Below, in pieces: positions 52,922 to 61,780 of a stretch of 64,000 nucleotides of DNA (within the stretch, counting starts at the first letter, position 1; each line of letters starts with the position of its first letter). The notes under the pieces are model-generated. The model had not been told where the DNA came from and did no database searches. It saw nothing but the letters and a program-made list of their open reading frames with translations. The stretch spans positions 48,173-112,172 of the forward strand of contig JBKDKX010000008.1 of the NCBI GenBank assembly GCA_046344715.1, read 5' to 3'. The position numbers and the translations under genes are program-made. The DNA is from CAZAQK01 sp046344715. GTDB lineage: Bacteria; Pseudomonadota; Alphaproteobacteria; Rickettsiales; SXRF01.

Positions 52922-53970
52922 TGTTTTTATCCAGAATACCACATGCGCTATTCATTATTATAGCGGTGGTTGCCGTCACCCTGTTCCTGGAACAAATCTT
53001 GGATATGAAAGACGATGCTAAACCGTACATTCGCCTGCAAAAAGGCACCGAATATTTTGTAGCTGTAAGTCCTGCAAAATATGACTATCCAGATTATGCA
53101 CATTCCATCGTTGTACTTTTTGAGAGAACAGCCCCCGAAGAATGGAAAAAAATTGGCCATCAGTTGCTTGACCCACGCTGGGATACCCAAGGAATAGCCG
53201 TAATTGAAGATAAACTTTTTCTTATGCACCACAATCATAAGAAGACGGCTCCTGTTACGGTGCATAACATCAACCAGTTCTTTGAAGTCGCACCCGAGAA
53301 AAAATTTGACGCTAGACCACTGGCCACAATACGCAACATACGCAATTCAGTTGCCTTAGAAAGCAACAATGGAGGCAAAATATGCATTACATTCATGAGC
53401 CACGGCGATACCAGCCGTGGTATACATATTTATGATTATGATGCGCTGATGTCAGGCAAAAATAATCCTGAACTTACCATCAATCTGGAGAACATCGATG
53501 GCAAGGGACACTCTCCATCAGACTGTGTGTTTTATAAAAAAAACCTCATTGTTTCCAATCATTACAGAGGCGATATAAGTATTCTGGATATTAGCAAAAC
53601 GCCACCAACCATAAAACGCATTCCCACTGGCAAAGACACTGGGCTTTATTATCCCCTTGGGATGGCGGTGCATGACGACTTGTTATACGTCGCAGACCAC
53701 ATTCACTATTATATCAGCGTGTTTGACCTATCAGATCTGGATAATGTCCGGTTAGTACGCACCTTCGGCGGAATCAACTCTGGCTTGCAAATGCCCTATC
53801 ATCTTGCCATTTACGATAACATGCTTTTTGCAGCAAATCTCCAGCCGCCACAATCCATCAGCGCCTATGCTCTAGATGCAAAAGATAGCGTAACACCACG
53901 CTTTGTAATAACAAAAAGCAAGGAAACCCTCCTGAATGCGCCCAGTGATGTTCACATTTTCCGCTATTAA
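52921..53970 (+). CDS. Membrane-anchored protein with repetitive beta-strand pattern (beta-propeller-like)
   Basis: A 349-residue protein. Start at 52921 overlaps the pntB stop as TGATG, so translational coupling is likely. An N-terminal helix (HALFIIIAVVAVTLFLEQIL) anchors it; the rest is periplasmic and rich in beta strands with recurring patterns such as DTQGIAVIEDKLFLMHHN, DCVFYKKNLIVSNHYRGDISILDIS, LGMAVHDDLLYVADHIHYYISVFDLSDL and LAIYDNMLFAANLQPPQSISAY. These look like NHL/six-bladed propeller blades. No catalytic motif recognised. Envelope or carbohydrate-related function is a guess from its neighbours. Confidence 0.65.
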   Translation: MFLSRIPHALFIIIAVVAVTLFLEQILDMKDDAKPYIRLQKGTEYFVAVSPAKYDYPDYAHSIVVLFERTAPEEWKKIGHQLLDPRWDTQGIAVIEDKLFLMHHNHKKTAPVTVHNINQFFEVAPEKKFDARPLATIRNIRNSVALESNNGGKICITFMSHGDTSRGIHIYDYDALMSGKNNPELTINLENIDGKGHSPSDCVFYKKNLIVSNHYRGDISILDISKTPPTIKRIPTGKDTGLYYPLGMAVHDDLLYVADHIHYYISVFDLSDLDNVRLVRTFGGINSGLQMPYHLAIYDNMLFAANLQPPQSISAYALDAKDSVTPRFVITKSKETLLNAPSDVHIFRY

Positions 53971-54508
53971 AAAAGCCATTGCAGCAACGATACTGCTGGC
54001 AGTATTGTATGCTATCTGGATACAGCGGCTCCCTGCATTGCTTGCCGCATCTGCTCCACCTCCTGCCGAACGCCAGTACGGACGTATCGAGATAATGAAA
54101 CTGATTCGTAATATCGACAAGCACAGTGATGCAAAGTTAGGTTTCTATCTTATTTACCATTTCAATAACAAAACCCAAAGATCCCCCGAAAAGGGATTGA
54201 TTACTCTGGCCAAAACCGAAAAACAGATTCTCAACGATTCATTAATTGTGACCAACGAAACGCCTTGGAATACCCTGACCATTGAGATACGTGACAATCG
54301 TAAACAGCGTGTAGGCACCATCGGCTTTGATTCCAAGCTTAACGTGTTTTATGGCAAGTCACACTGCACGACATATCCCTTCAGGCTCGAAAGCGTATAT
54401 CCTTATGAAGAATTTCCAACATACTCGGCTCCACGTAGTGAGCGTGTGCAATGCATAGGTAACGGCGACCACTATGTTGAATTAACGCTCAGGATGTTGG
54501 ACGGGTAA
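53936..54508 (+). CDS. Unknown membrane-anchored protein, 190 aa
   Basis: Overlaps the propeller-like gene by 35 nt and ends next to the following ATG. One membrane helix (about 12-30, IKKAIAATILLAVLYAIWI) and a periplasmic domain with mixed strands, two Cys about 65 residues apart (C near GKSHCTTYPF and C in RVQCIGNGDHY) that could form a disulfide. No family recognised. It might start at the next ATG (53948). Likely cotranscribed with both neighbours. Confidence 0.55.
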   Translation: MRPVMFTFSAIKKAIAATILLAVLYAIWIQRLPALLAASAPPPAERQYGRIEIMKLIRNIDKHSDAKLGFYLIYHFNNKTQRSPEKGLITLAKTEKQILNDSLIVTNETPWNTLTIEIRDNRKQRVGTIGFDSKLNVFYGKSHCTTYPFRLESVYPYEEFPTYSAPRSERVQCIGNGDHYVELTLRMLDG

Positions 54509-55747
54509 ATGCAGCTAAAATTTGTACACAAAAGTATATTACTGATAGCTGCATTTGCCGTATTATCTGCATTCAAAATATCATCATACATGTTCTCCGG
54601 CCGTTTTCTGGCTGAAGAAGGCACATTCTTTTACACACACATACACGCATCTGGTTTCTGGAGCGGGCTAGTGTACGTGTACAAGGGACATTTAGAATTT
54701 TTTACCAATCTTGTCGTGGCTCTATCCACATTGGTGCCTTTACAATATGCACCGCTTGTTACCACATATTTATCACTGCTGATTCAAGCAATGCCCATAA
54801 TGTTTATTATTTTCAATCGCAATGCTTTTGGGTTGTCAGCACGCCAGACTTTTTTATTTATATTCATTTTGTGTGGATCCAGTGTTCATGAAGTATGGGC
54901 AAATTCAATTAATCTGCATTTCCATTTTATGCTTCTTGCCGCATTGATTCTTGCACTTCCCGATGCGGTACTCCAAAAACAAAAGCATTTATGTCGTTTA
55001 CTGTTATTGATGAGCGGTATCAGCGGCGTTTTTGCCAATTTTCTTTTGCCACTCTTTGTCATAAAATGGCTAAAATACAGAAATTATGAATATTTTTTAC
55101 ACGCACTTATCATATCATCTACCACCGCATTACAACTTATCCTGATTGCAATTTTCCCTAATACATTAGATGTAATGCGGGATTATTCCTTTGATATTAT
55201 TCTGTTTTTCTACACCATCCTCGGACAAGAGTTGGTGATGCCAATCTTTGCTGATATGTTCAATCCCTTCTTGCCATTATTACAGGACAACGCAAGGGCT
55301 TTGCAACCAACCGCCCTTGTCATAACATTGTTGCTGGTAGTGCTGTATCTTTTCTTATGCTTTCGCATATGTAAGACAGGAAGCATCGGTCTAATGCTTG
55401 TACTATCATACGTCATCTTATCTTTTTTTGTGTTTTTTATTGCAGCCGGTAATAAGTCTGACATGGCTATCTCTCTGGTAGGAGGGCGATATTTCTTTGT
55501 ATCAAATGCCTTATTATTACTAGGTCTGATAAAAGCACAACCAGACGACAAACTACACCTGACCACTTTAATTTTTTGTATTATGTGCATTACTTCAATT
55601 CCGCGCCTATATATGCCAGCACTTGGGCCAGAGTGGTCAGAATCCTATAAAAAGGCGGTTGAGGAATCATCAGAACGCATACAGATTTGGCCTAGCCCGT
55701 GGTCTATGCCAAACCATACGCTGATGCAACGTAACAACACTTATTAG
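54509..55747 (+). CDS. Multi-pass membrane protein, GT-C glycosyltransferase-like
   Basis: A 412-residue protein with about ten hydrophobic helices. Between helices 1 and 2 the periplasmic loop reads SGRFLAEEGTFFYTHIHASG, carrying an acidic pair where GT-C enzymes have their D/E-E motif. Further features are a polar periplasmic C-terminal tail (YMPALGPEWSESYKK). This fits a lipid-linked sugar or O-antigen glycosyltransferase but no close family is recognised. It directly follows the two unknown envelope genes. Confidence 0.6.
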   Translation: MQLKFVHKSILLIAAFAVLSAFKISSYMFSGRFLAEEGTFFYTHIHASGFWSGLVYVYKGHLEFFTNLVVALSTLVPLQYAPLVTTYLSLLIQAMPIMFIIFNRNAFGLSARQTFLFIFILCGSSVHEVWANSINLHFHFMLLAALILALPDAVLQKQKHLCRLLLLMSGISGVFANFLLPLFVIKWLKYRNYEYFLHALIISSTTALQLILIAIFPNTLDVMRDYSFDIILFFYTILGQELVMPIFADMFNPFLPLLQDNARALQPTALVITLLLVVLYLFLCFRICKTGSIGLMLVLSYVILSFFVFFIAAGNKSDMAISLVGGRYFFVSNALLLLGLIKAQPDDKLHLTTLIFCIMCITSIPRLYMPALGPEWSESYKKAVEESSERIQIWPSPWSMPNHTLMQRNNTY

Positions 55748-55786
55748 CTTGCCCCTACATCCCATTTTGCATACAATCGCAAACCT

Positions 55787-56032
55787 ATGACCAAGACCGC
55801 CACAAAACCAGATACACAGTCTTTCGAGGAAGCACTCAAAGACCTTGAAGCTATTGTGCGTAAACTAGAATCCGGCTCTGGCGACCTTGACGCCTCAATT
55901 AACGATTATGTGCGCGGCACCGAACTAAAAACATATTGTGACCAGAAACTTAAAGATGCCCGCCTGAAAGTCGAATCCATCCTGAAAGCTCCGGATGGCA
56001 CCTTAACCACCAAACCTTTTGACCCCGAATGA
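55787..56032 (+). CDS. xseB: Exodeoxyribonuclease VII small subunit
   Basis: An 81-residue helical protein. SFEEALKDLEAIVRKLESGSGDLDASINDYVRGTELKTYCDQKLKDARLKVESI matches XseB across its length. Combines with XseA (not in window) to degrade single-stranded DNA. The stop overlaps the ispA start as ATGA, the usual alphaproteobacterial xseB-ispA pair. Confidence 0.95.
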   Translation: MTKTATKPDTQSFEEALKDLEAIVRKLESGSGDLDASINDYVRGTELKTYCDQKLKDARLKVESILKAPDGTLTTKPFDPE

Positions 56033-57006
56033 TCCCCATGACCTCAAGATTCCCTGACGATCTTGATAGTGCGCTCCGCACTGTCGCCGATAATTTGCAG
56101 AACCGTATTGCTGAGTTACTGAAGGCAGCTGAGCAATACAGCACCACGGTTATCCCGCTCACTGCAAAAACAGCTCCGGTGGTAGATCATGACAGCGTCG
56201 AAGGCGAAGAACGCGTACTTGAAGCCATGCGCTATGCTGCCCTTTCCGGTGGTAAACGCCTGCGTCCGTTCCTTACCATCTGCGCCAGCCGCTTATTTGG
56301 TGTGTCGTATGATTCCGCGCTTGATACAGCGGCAGCCATTGAATTTATCCATACCTACTCACTGATTCATGACGATTTACCAGCGCTGGATAATGATGAT
56401 TTACGCCGTGGCAAACCGACCTGCCATAAAGCATTCGATGAGGCAACTGCCATTCTGGCGGGTGACGGGCTTCAGGCCTATGCCTTCCAGATTCTGGCGA
56501 GTCCACGCACGCACTCAGACCCGGCGGTTCGTTGCGAACTTATCTCCGCGCTGGCGCAGGCCGCTGGTTGCTGGGGTATGGTAGGCGGACAGATGATGGA
56601 TATGCAGGCCGAAAAGAAACAACTATCGCTCGATGAAATTATCCGTATGCAGCGCATGAAAACCGGTGAACTTTTCGCCGTGTCGTGCGAGGCAGGTGCC
56701 ATCCTTGGCAAAGCGCCTGCCATGATGCGTAAAATGCTGCGTGCCTACGCGCATGATATGGGTCTTGCCTTCCAGATTACCGATGATCTGCTGGATGCAG
56801 AAGGCACACGCACCACCGTTGGGAAAGGCGTGCGCAAAGATAAAATTGCCGGTAAAGCCACGCTGGTTGCCAGCATGGGCGTAGAACGCGCGCGTGAACA
56901 TGCACAGATTCTTACCAAACAGGCCATTTCACATCTTGATGTGTTTGATAAAAAAGCTGATCACCTGCGCGCCCTTGCACGCTTCATGGTTGATCGTAAG
57001 GCATGA
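56029..57006 (+). CDS. ispA: Farnesyl diphosphate synthase (short-chain polyprenyl synthase)
   Basis: A 325-residue prenyltransferase. Motif I is LIHDDLPALDNDDLRRGKPTCHKAF and motif II FQITDDLLDAEG, with GGKRLRPFLTICASR. The extra residues between the aspartates of motif I match FPP/GGPP synthases. Supplies the C15 primer for undecaprenyl and quinone chains, feeding the ispB enzyme. In many relatives dxs follows; here it does not, and a palindromic element follows instead. Confidence 0.93.
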   Translation: MIPMTSRFPDDLDSALRTVADNLQNRIAELLKAAEQYSTTVIPLTAKTAPVVDHDSVEGEERVLEAMRYAALSGGKRLRPFLTICASRLFGVSYDSALDTAAAIEFIHTYSLIHDDLPALDNDDLRRGKPTCHKAFDEATAILAGDGLQAYAFQILASPRTHSDPAVRCELISALAQAAGCWGMVGGQMMDMQAEKKQLSLDEIIRMQRMKTGELFAVSCEAGAILGKAPAMMRKMLRAYAHDMGLAFQITDDLLDAEGTRTTVGKGVRKDKIAGKATLVASMGVERAREHAQILTKQAISHLDVFDKKADHLRALARFMVDRKA

Positions 57007-57010
57007 TTTT

Positions 57011-57125
57011 CGTCATTGCGAGAAGCGATAGCGACGAAGCAATCCAGACGTACTGTGGATATATTATTTGCCATTGCGTCGCATACACGCCACCGCTGGA
57101 TTGCTTCGCTTCGCTCGCAATGACG
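57011..57125. repeat. Long palindromic repeat (CGTCATTGCGAG..CGCAATGACG)
   Basis: CGTCATTGCGAGAAGCGATAGCGACGAAGCAATCCAG (57011-57047) and CTGGATTGCTTCGCTTCGCTCGCAATGACG (57096-57125) are near-perfect inverted arms of about 30 bases around an AT-rich core. This is the classic dispersed element of Rickettsiales and related bacteria. Confidence 0.88.
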
Positions 57126-57130
57126 TGACT

Positions 57131-57538
57131 ATGAACCACTACCTCAACATCCTAATCGAATCCATCTGGGTAGCCAGCATCATTCCGGGTGGTTCAGAAC
57201 CCACCTTCTTCGCCATAAAGTCTTTTGGTGGGTTTTCTATGGAATTGGCATGTGCCATTGCGATTCTTGGCGCTACCCTAGGCCAGTTGTTTAACTGGTT
57301 TCTAGGCACACAGATAAATAAGCTCCAGCGCAAACAGCAAAAAGGCTTCAACGCCGCCATGTATGAAAAGATACAGGGGCATTTCCACAAATACGGCATT
57401 TTTGTATTGCTGCTTAGCTGGCTGCCCATACTCAACCTGTTTGTGGTGGCGGCAGGTATGCTACAAGTGCCGCTACGCACCGCCCTACCCCTGATTATCG
57501 CCGGACAGGTGGCGGCGTATGGGTTTTATTTACTGTAA
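57131..57538 (+). CDS. DedA/VTT-like small membrane protein (YqaA group)
   Basis: From ATG 57131 the product is 135 residues: MNHYLNILIESIWVASIIPGGSEPTFFAIKS, then hydrophobic helices (AIAILGATLGQLFNWFLGT, GIFVLLLSWLPILNLFVVAAGMLQVPLRTALPLII). The GxxEP turn and GxxxG-containing helix match the SNARE-associated/DedA family of lipid scramblases. The in-frame start at 57068 would translate the repeat and is rejected. Cotranscription with ispA is possible through the repeat. Confidence 0.7.
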   Translation: MNHYLNILIESIWVASIIPGGSEPTFFAIKSFGGFSMELACAIAILGATLGQLFNWFLGTQINKLQRKQQKGFNAAMYEKIQGHFHKYGIFVLLLSWLPILNLFVVAAGMLQVPLRTALPLIIAGQVAAYGFYLL

Positions 57539-57558
57539 GATTATTACTCAATAAAAAA

Positions 57559-57580
57559 GCCGCCTGATCGGGCGGCCTTT
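57559..57580 (+). terminator. Rho-independent terminator
   Basis: GCCGCC-TGATCG-GGCGGC (57559-57576) followed by CTTTTG, preceded by A-rich sequence. It ends the xseB/ispA/VTT transcript; the A-run on its left lets it work leftward for the 57648 lipoprotein gene too. Confidence 0.85.
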
Positions 57581-57647
57581 TGTTTATTCGTCATACCAAT
57601 GTAGGCCGGTATCCATGTTAAATGTGGACCCGACCGTGCAATACCGA

Positions 57648-58217
57648 TTAGCGGCCTATACCCAAATCTACATCCTTAAAAGCAGATTCAATGTCCATAA
57701 ATGCCGTTTGCTTCCTGTAATAAGCTGCTATTTCATCGTTCATCTTTGTTTCTTTTAATTCCTGACGCGCTTGTTCGTCAGTCACAGGCTTAGATGGTTC
57801 AGCTTTAAGTTTTGCCAATTCAGCGCTAAACTGCTCGCGCTCTGTTTTAGAAAGCTGCGCGTATTGTGCTTTAAGCCTATCGATAATCTCGATTTTATAC
57901 AACTCAGGAGACATGTTACTGCGGTCTTTTTTAGGTAGTTTTGCAGTCTCATCTCTTTCTTCTGCTATTCGCTTCATCAATGATCTTAATTGGTCACTTG
58001 CAGCCTTGAGCACAGAAAGATCACCCGCCATCTTTTCAGACTCCAAGTTCGCCTGCAGTGTCATATTCATTTCAAGCAAAGCAACATCTTGTTTTACTAC
58101 TCCAAGAAAGTCAGAAACACCCAGCTTAGGATAGTGTTGTTGTGTTGCATCGCTGCAACCCGCTGCCAAAAGCGTTGTTAGAAATGCTGCCTGTGTTGCG
58201 TGCGATGGTTTACTCAT
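57648..58217 (-). CDS. Helical lipoprotein, 189 aa
   Basis: The signal MSKPSHATQAAFLTTLLAAGC ends in a lipobox (LAAGC, C21). The mature part is charged and almost wholly helical (ALLEMNMTLQANLESEKMAGDLSVLKAASDQLRSLMKRIAEERDET), probably a coiled coil. No family recognised. Good AGGAGA site upstream of the ATG. It lies between two terminators and is probably transcribed alone. Confidence 0.75.
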   Translation of the reverse strand: MSKPSHATQAAFLTTLLAAGCSDATQQHYPKLGVSDFLGVVKQDVALLEMNMTLQANLESEKMAGDLSVLKAASDQLRSLMKRIAEERDETAKLPKKDRSNMSPELYKIEIIDRLKAQYAQLSKTEREQFSAELAKLKAEPSKPVTDEQARQELKETKMNDEIAAYYRKQTAFMDIESAFKDVDLGIGR

Positions 58218-58275
58218 ACCGTTCTCCTAGTTAATAATTACTAGCATAAATTAAGAAATTATGAGGGGGTGTCAA

Positions 58276-58302
58276 CAAAAAAGCCGCCTGATTAGGGCGG
58301 CT
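58276..58302 (-). terminator. Rho-independent terminator of hppA
   Basis: AGCCGCC (58282-58288) pairs with GGCGGCT (58296-58302). On the minus strand the stem is followed by TTTTTTG. It lies about 120 nt downstream of the hppA stop. A second hairpin, CCCTCCCCC/GGGGGAGGG, is next to it at 58311-58333. Confidence 0.8.
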
Positions 58303-58310
58303 CAAAAAAA

Positions 58311-58333
58311 CCCTCCCCCTTGATGGGGGAGGG
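58311..58333. repeat. C-rich hairpin (CCCTCCCCC / GGGGGAGGG)
   Basis: A perfect 9-bp stem with loop TTGAT, followed by AGGGAGGGGG repeats; a pattern seen in intergenic regions of many proteobacteria. Confidence 0.6.
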
Positions 58334-58387
58334 TTAGGGAGGGGGTGAACTTAAGAAAATAAGTTACGCCTCTCCCTGTTTTTATTT

Positions 58388-58414
58388 GTCATCCCCGCCT
58401 ACGAGCGGGGGTGA
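58388..58414. repeat. Short palindrome GTCATCCCCGC / GCGGGGGTGAC
   Basis: GTCATCCCCGC (58388-58398) and GCGGGGGTGAC (58404-58414) with loop CTACGA form a nearly perfect hairpin just after the hppA stop. Related in style to the GTCAT-type elements in this window. Confidence 0.6.
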
Positions 58415-58421
58415 CACAGTC

Positions 58422-60497
58422 TTAGTGCGCCAGAAGCGCGAGGAGCAAAATCGCCACGATGTTGGCAATCTTGATCATCGGGTTTACGGCCGGGCCTGCG
58501 GTGTCCTTATACGGATCACCCACAGTGTCACCGGTTACAGCTGCCTTGTGAGCATCCGAACCTTTGCCACCATGATGGCCTTCTTCGATGTATTTCTTGG
58601 CGTTATCCCAAGCACCGCCACCTGCTGTCATGGAAATTGCCACAAACAGACCGGTTACGATGATACCCAGAAGCATCGCGCCAACAGCAGCAAACGCTGA
58701 CTCTTGACCCGCGAACGCATTGATAACGAAATACAGCACAACAGGCGATGCCACCGGCAGCAGCGAAGGAACTATCATTTCCTTAATCGCTGCTTTGGTG
58801 AGCATGTCTACCGCACGGCCATAATCCGGCTTTGCAGTGCCCGCCATGATACCCGGGATTTCCTTGAACTGGCGACGAACCTCTACCACTACGGAGCCCG
58901 CAGCACGCCCAACGGCCTGCATACCCATCGCACCAAACAGGTACGGGAGCATACCGCCGATAAGCAAGCCAACCACAACGTATGGATCAGACAACAGGAA
59001 CTGCACGTTCAGGTCTGGGAAGTAGTGCTTCAGGTCTTCAGTATACGCCGCAAACAACACGAGTGATGCAAGGGCAGCCGAACCAATCGCATAACCTTTG
59101 GTTACTGCTTTGGTGGTGTTTCCTACTGCATCCAGCGCATCGGTGTTCTCACGAACATCCTTCGGCAAACCAGACATTTCAGCGATACCGCCAGCATTGT
59201 CGGTTACCGGGCCATAGGCATCCAGTGCTACCACAATACCAGCAAGTGCCAGCATGGTGGTTGCTGCAACAGCGATACCAAATAAGCCACACAGCAGGAA
59301 TGGAATAATGATACCAGCGCAGATAACCAGCGCAGGCAGAGCAGTTGCTTCCATAGACACAGCCAGACCCTGAATCACGTTTGTACCGTGACCCGTGGTA
59401 GAAGCCTGTGCAACACTGCGAACAGGGCGAAACTTGGTCGAGGTGTAATACTCAGTGAGCCACACCAGCGCACCCGTTACAGACAAGCCAACCAGCGCAC
59501 AATAGAATACATGACGGCCTGTGAATACCAGCTCACCCACGTTATATTCTGTGTGTATGCCAATCAGGTGGTCGGTTACGAAGTAAATCGCAATCGCACC
59601 CAAGCCTGCGCTCCAGATGAGGCCTTTATAAAGTGCCGCCATAATATTGCGGCCTTTGCCGAGCTTCACAAAGAACGTGCCGATGATAGAGGTGAGAATA
59701 CAAGCACCACCAATCGCCATTGGGTAAAGCATCATGTTCGCCTGTGCATCACCTACGAAATAGATGGCAGCAAGCAGCATGGTGGCAACGAGTGTTACCA
59801 CATAGGTTTCAAACAGGTCAGCTGCCATACCCGCGCAGTCACCCACGTTGTCACCCACGTTGTCAGCGATAACGGCAGGATTGCGTGGATCATCCTCGGG
59901 GATATTCGCTTCCACCTTACCAACAAGGTCAGCACCCACGTCGGCACCTTTGGTGAAAATACCACCACCCAAACGAGCAAAAATAGAAATCAGCGATGCA
60001 CCGAATGACAGCGCAACCAGAGCTTCCATAATTTTGCGGGTTTCCAGATTCATGTTGGTGAGCATGTTATAATAAAGGGCAATACCCAGCAGGCCAAGGC
60101 CAACTACAAGCATACCTGTTACCGCGCCGGATTTGAAGGCAATGGTAAGGGCAGGTTGCAAGCCGGATTTAGCCGCTTCTGCCGTGCGCACGTTAGCACG
60201 CACAGAGATGTTCATGCCAATATAACCAGCAATACCAGACAGGACTGCGCCGATGGCAAAACCAACGCCCACAAACCAGCCAAGCTGCATGGAAATAAAG
60301 ATACCAATAACGACACCCACCATAGCAATGGTGCGGTATTGGCGATTGAGATATGCGCGTGCGCCTTCCTGAATGGCGGCTGCGATATCTTTCATACGAT
60401 CAGACCCTGATGGTGCTGCCATGATCGAGCGACCGGCAAACACGCCGTACAGCAACGAGGCAACGCCACAGAGGATAATAAATGTCATTACAGACAT
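58422..60497 (-). CDS. hppA: Membrane-bound proton-translocating pyrophosphatase
   Basis: A 691-residue protein with about sixteen membrane helices that pumps protons with pyrophosphate hydrolysis. The substrate site is EDDPRNPAVIADNVGDNVGDCAGMAADLFE with the Asp clusters, and a second set lies in GGAWDNAKKYIEEGHHGGKGSDAHKAAVTGDTVGDPYKDT. The determinant GNTTKAVTKGYAIGSA has Lys, not Ala, after GNTT, the K+-independent type. No transit or signal extension. It makes the low-energy PPi of biosynthesis usable. Confidence 0.97.
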   Translation of the reverse strand: MSVMTFIILCGVASLLYGVFAGRSIMAAPSGSDRMKDIAAAIQEGARAYLNRQYRTIAMVGVVIGIFISMQLGWFVGVGFAIGAVLSGIAGYIGMNISVRANVRTAEAAKSGLQPALTIAFKSGAVTGMLVVGLGLLGIALYYNMLTNMNLETRKIMEALVALSFGASLISIFARLGGGIFTKGADVGADLVGKVEANIPEDDPRNPAVIADNVGDNVGDCAGMAADLFETYVVTLVATMLLAAIYFVGDAQANMMLYPMAIGGACILTSIIGTFFVKLGKGRNIMAALYKGLIWSAGLGAIAIYFVTDHLIGIHTEYNVGELVFTGRHVFYCALVGLSVTGALVWLTEYYTSTKFRPVRSVAQASTTGHGTNVIQGLAVSMEATALPALVICAGIIIPFLLCGLFGIAVAATTMLALAGIVVALDAYGPVTDNAGGIAEMSGLPKDVRENTDALDAVGNTTKAVTKGYAIGSAALASLVLFAAYTEDLKHYFPDLNVQFLLSDPYVVVGLLIGGMLPYLFGAMGMQAVGRAAGSVVVEVRRQFKEIPGIMAGTAKPDYGRAVDMLTKAAIKEMIVPSLLPVASPVVLYFVINAFAGQESAFAAVGAMLLGIIVTGLFVAISMTAGGGAWDNAKKYIEEGHHGGKGSDAHKAAVTGDTVGDPYKDTAGPAVNPMIKIANIVAILLLALLAH

Positions 60498-60655
60498 GTG
60501 TTACTCCTTGAGATATGTTGTTTTATTACGAGAAAAACTTCAGCTGACTGCATTACTGCATGGAGGGGACTAAATCAATCATTTACTTGCACCCTGACTG
60601 CATATAGGCGCTATGTCCTATATTTATTGTTAATCAGATGCTTAAATAGCACATA

Positions 60656-61222
60656 TTAAAAGTTTTTTGTAGCCTCTAGGATTGCATCTTTACTGCTATT
60701 GTGTGGTATTTGCCGCACTGCCTTGCCACTGGCATCATATAGCTCCATAAACGGTACAGTACCCTTATATCCGCTACCAAGCTCACTCAATGCACTGTCC
60801 AGTGGGTTTAGAGCGGTGCTTTGCGCAATATATGCATCCATATCTTTATAAAACCCTGCATGAACCAGATATTCAGACAGTTTCATCAGGCTACTATCAC
60901 GCGAGAGGAACAGCATATTTACATGCGCCAGCTTGCCCTCACGCATCAGGCTTATAATATCGGGCATTTTCATACGGCAGGCGGGGCACCATGACGCATA
61001 TACCACCATAAGCGTTGGCTTGCCATTTTTGCTTTTAAGCAGTGGCGGTATGGCATCCGCCTCCATCACCTTTATGGCGGTTGCATAATCCATAATCTGA
61101 GGCTTAAGGGGGTCTGGCGGTTCAAGATACGGTTTGATACTATGCATTACCGCCAGCACAATAAGTCCTACCGCAAAGGCATTAATCACGAACCAGATGT
61201 CTTTTTGTTTTTTTTGTTTCAT
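60656..61222 (-). CDS. Membrane-anchored thioredoxin-like protein
   Basis: A 188-residue periplasmic TlpA/ResA-like oxidoreductase. One N-terminal helix (about 9-27), then a thioredoxin fold with active site YASWCPACRMKMPDII (C79, C82). The C-terminal half departs from the standard TlpA fold but keeps a TVPFMELYD cis-Pro-like element near residue 155. Possible role in cytochrome c maturation or disulfide repair. Separated from the GNAT gene by 3 nt, hence operonic. Confidence 0.85.
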   Translation of the reverse strand: MKQKKQKDIWFVINAFAVGLIVLAVMHSIKPYLEPPDPLKPQIMDYATAIKVMEADAIPPLLKSKNGKPTLMVVYASWCPACRMKMPDIISLMREGKLAHVNMLFLSRDSSLMKLSEYLVHAGFYKDMDAYIAQSTALNPLDSALSELGSGYKGTVPFMELYDASGKAVRQIPHNSSKDAILEATKNF

Positions 61223-61225
61223 TAA

Positions 61226-61780
61226 TCAAAAATCCACACACTTACCGGCATTTTCCCAATCGCCATACCGCACAGGATCTGGGCCTTTACGACCTCCTAT
61301 TTCCTTCGGGGATAAATCCATTTCCAGTGTAATGTCACACCGCGCATAGCGCGCATCCTGACTGGCTGGTAATTCCACAAACCCCAGGGATTTATAGAGC
61401 GTAATCGCCTGCTCCAGCTTACGGTTACTTGCAATATAGAGCTTCGGGATACCCTTGCGCCGTGCCCAGCTAATGGCTTCTGCCGCCAATATACGGCCTA
61501 TACCTTTGCCACGTGCATTTCGACGCACACCCATTTTACCCAGCTCAAACACGCCATCACCAATCGGAAATAAACATACCGTGCCAAGAAGATCATCCCC
61601 TTCACGCGCAAATAAAATGATGCCGCCTTTATCAATGATATAACCTTGCGGGTCAGCAAACATCGCCGCATCGGCTTCTTCAATACGGAAAAATTCATTC
61701 AGCCATTCGCTGTTAATATCAGCGAATGCTTTGCGGTGTTCTTCGTTTCCGGCCTGCCATGCTTCAATTTCAAGCGTCAT
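61226..61780 (-). CDS. GNAT-family N-acetyltransferase
   Basis: A 184-residue acetyltransferase. The acetyl-CoA loop RRNARGKGIGRILAAEAISWARRKG has the Q/RxxGxG/A signature, and ELGKMGV is the preceding strand. LYIASNRKLEQAITLYKSLGFVEL is the C-terminal motif. Substrate unknown; many such orphans act on small amines. Its start overlaps the SIMPL stop by one base. Confidence 0.9.
   Translation of the reverse strand: MTLEIEAWQAGNEEHRKAFADINSEWLNEFFRIEEADAAMFADPQGYIIDKGGIILFAREGDDLLGTVCLFPIGDGVFELGKMGVRRNARGKGIGRILAAEAISWARRKGIPKLYIASNRKLEQAITLYKSLGFVELPASQDARYARCDITLEMDLSPKEIGGRKGPDPVRYGDWENAGKCVDF

Noticed and set aside
57068..57130. N-terminal extension of the VTT-like protein
   Set aside because: It translates the right arm of the palindromic repeat; the conserved sequence starts at 57131.
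59388..60008. 206-residue frame antisense to hppA
   Set aside because: Shadow of a strongly conserved gene; no protein-like features.
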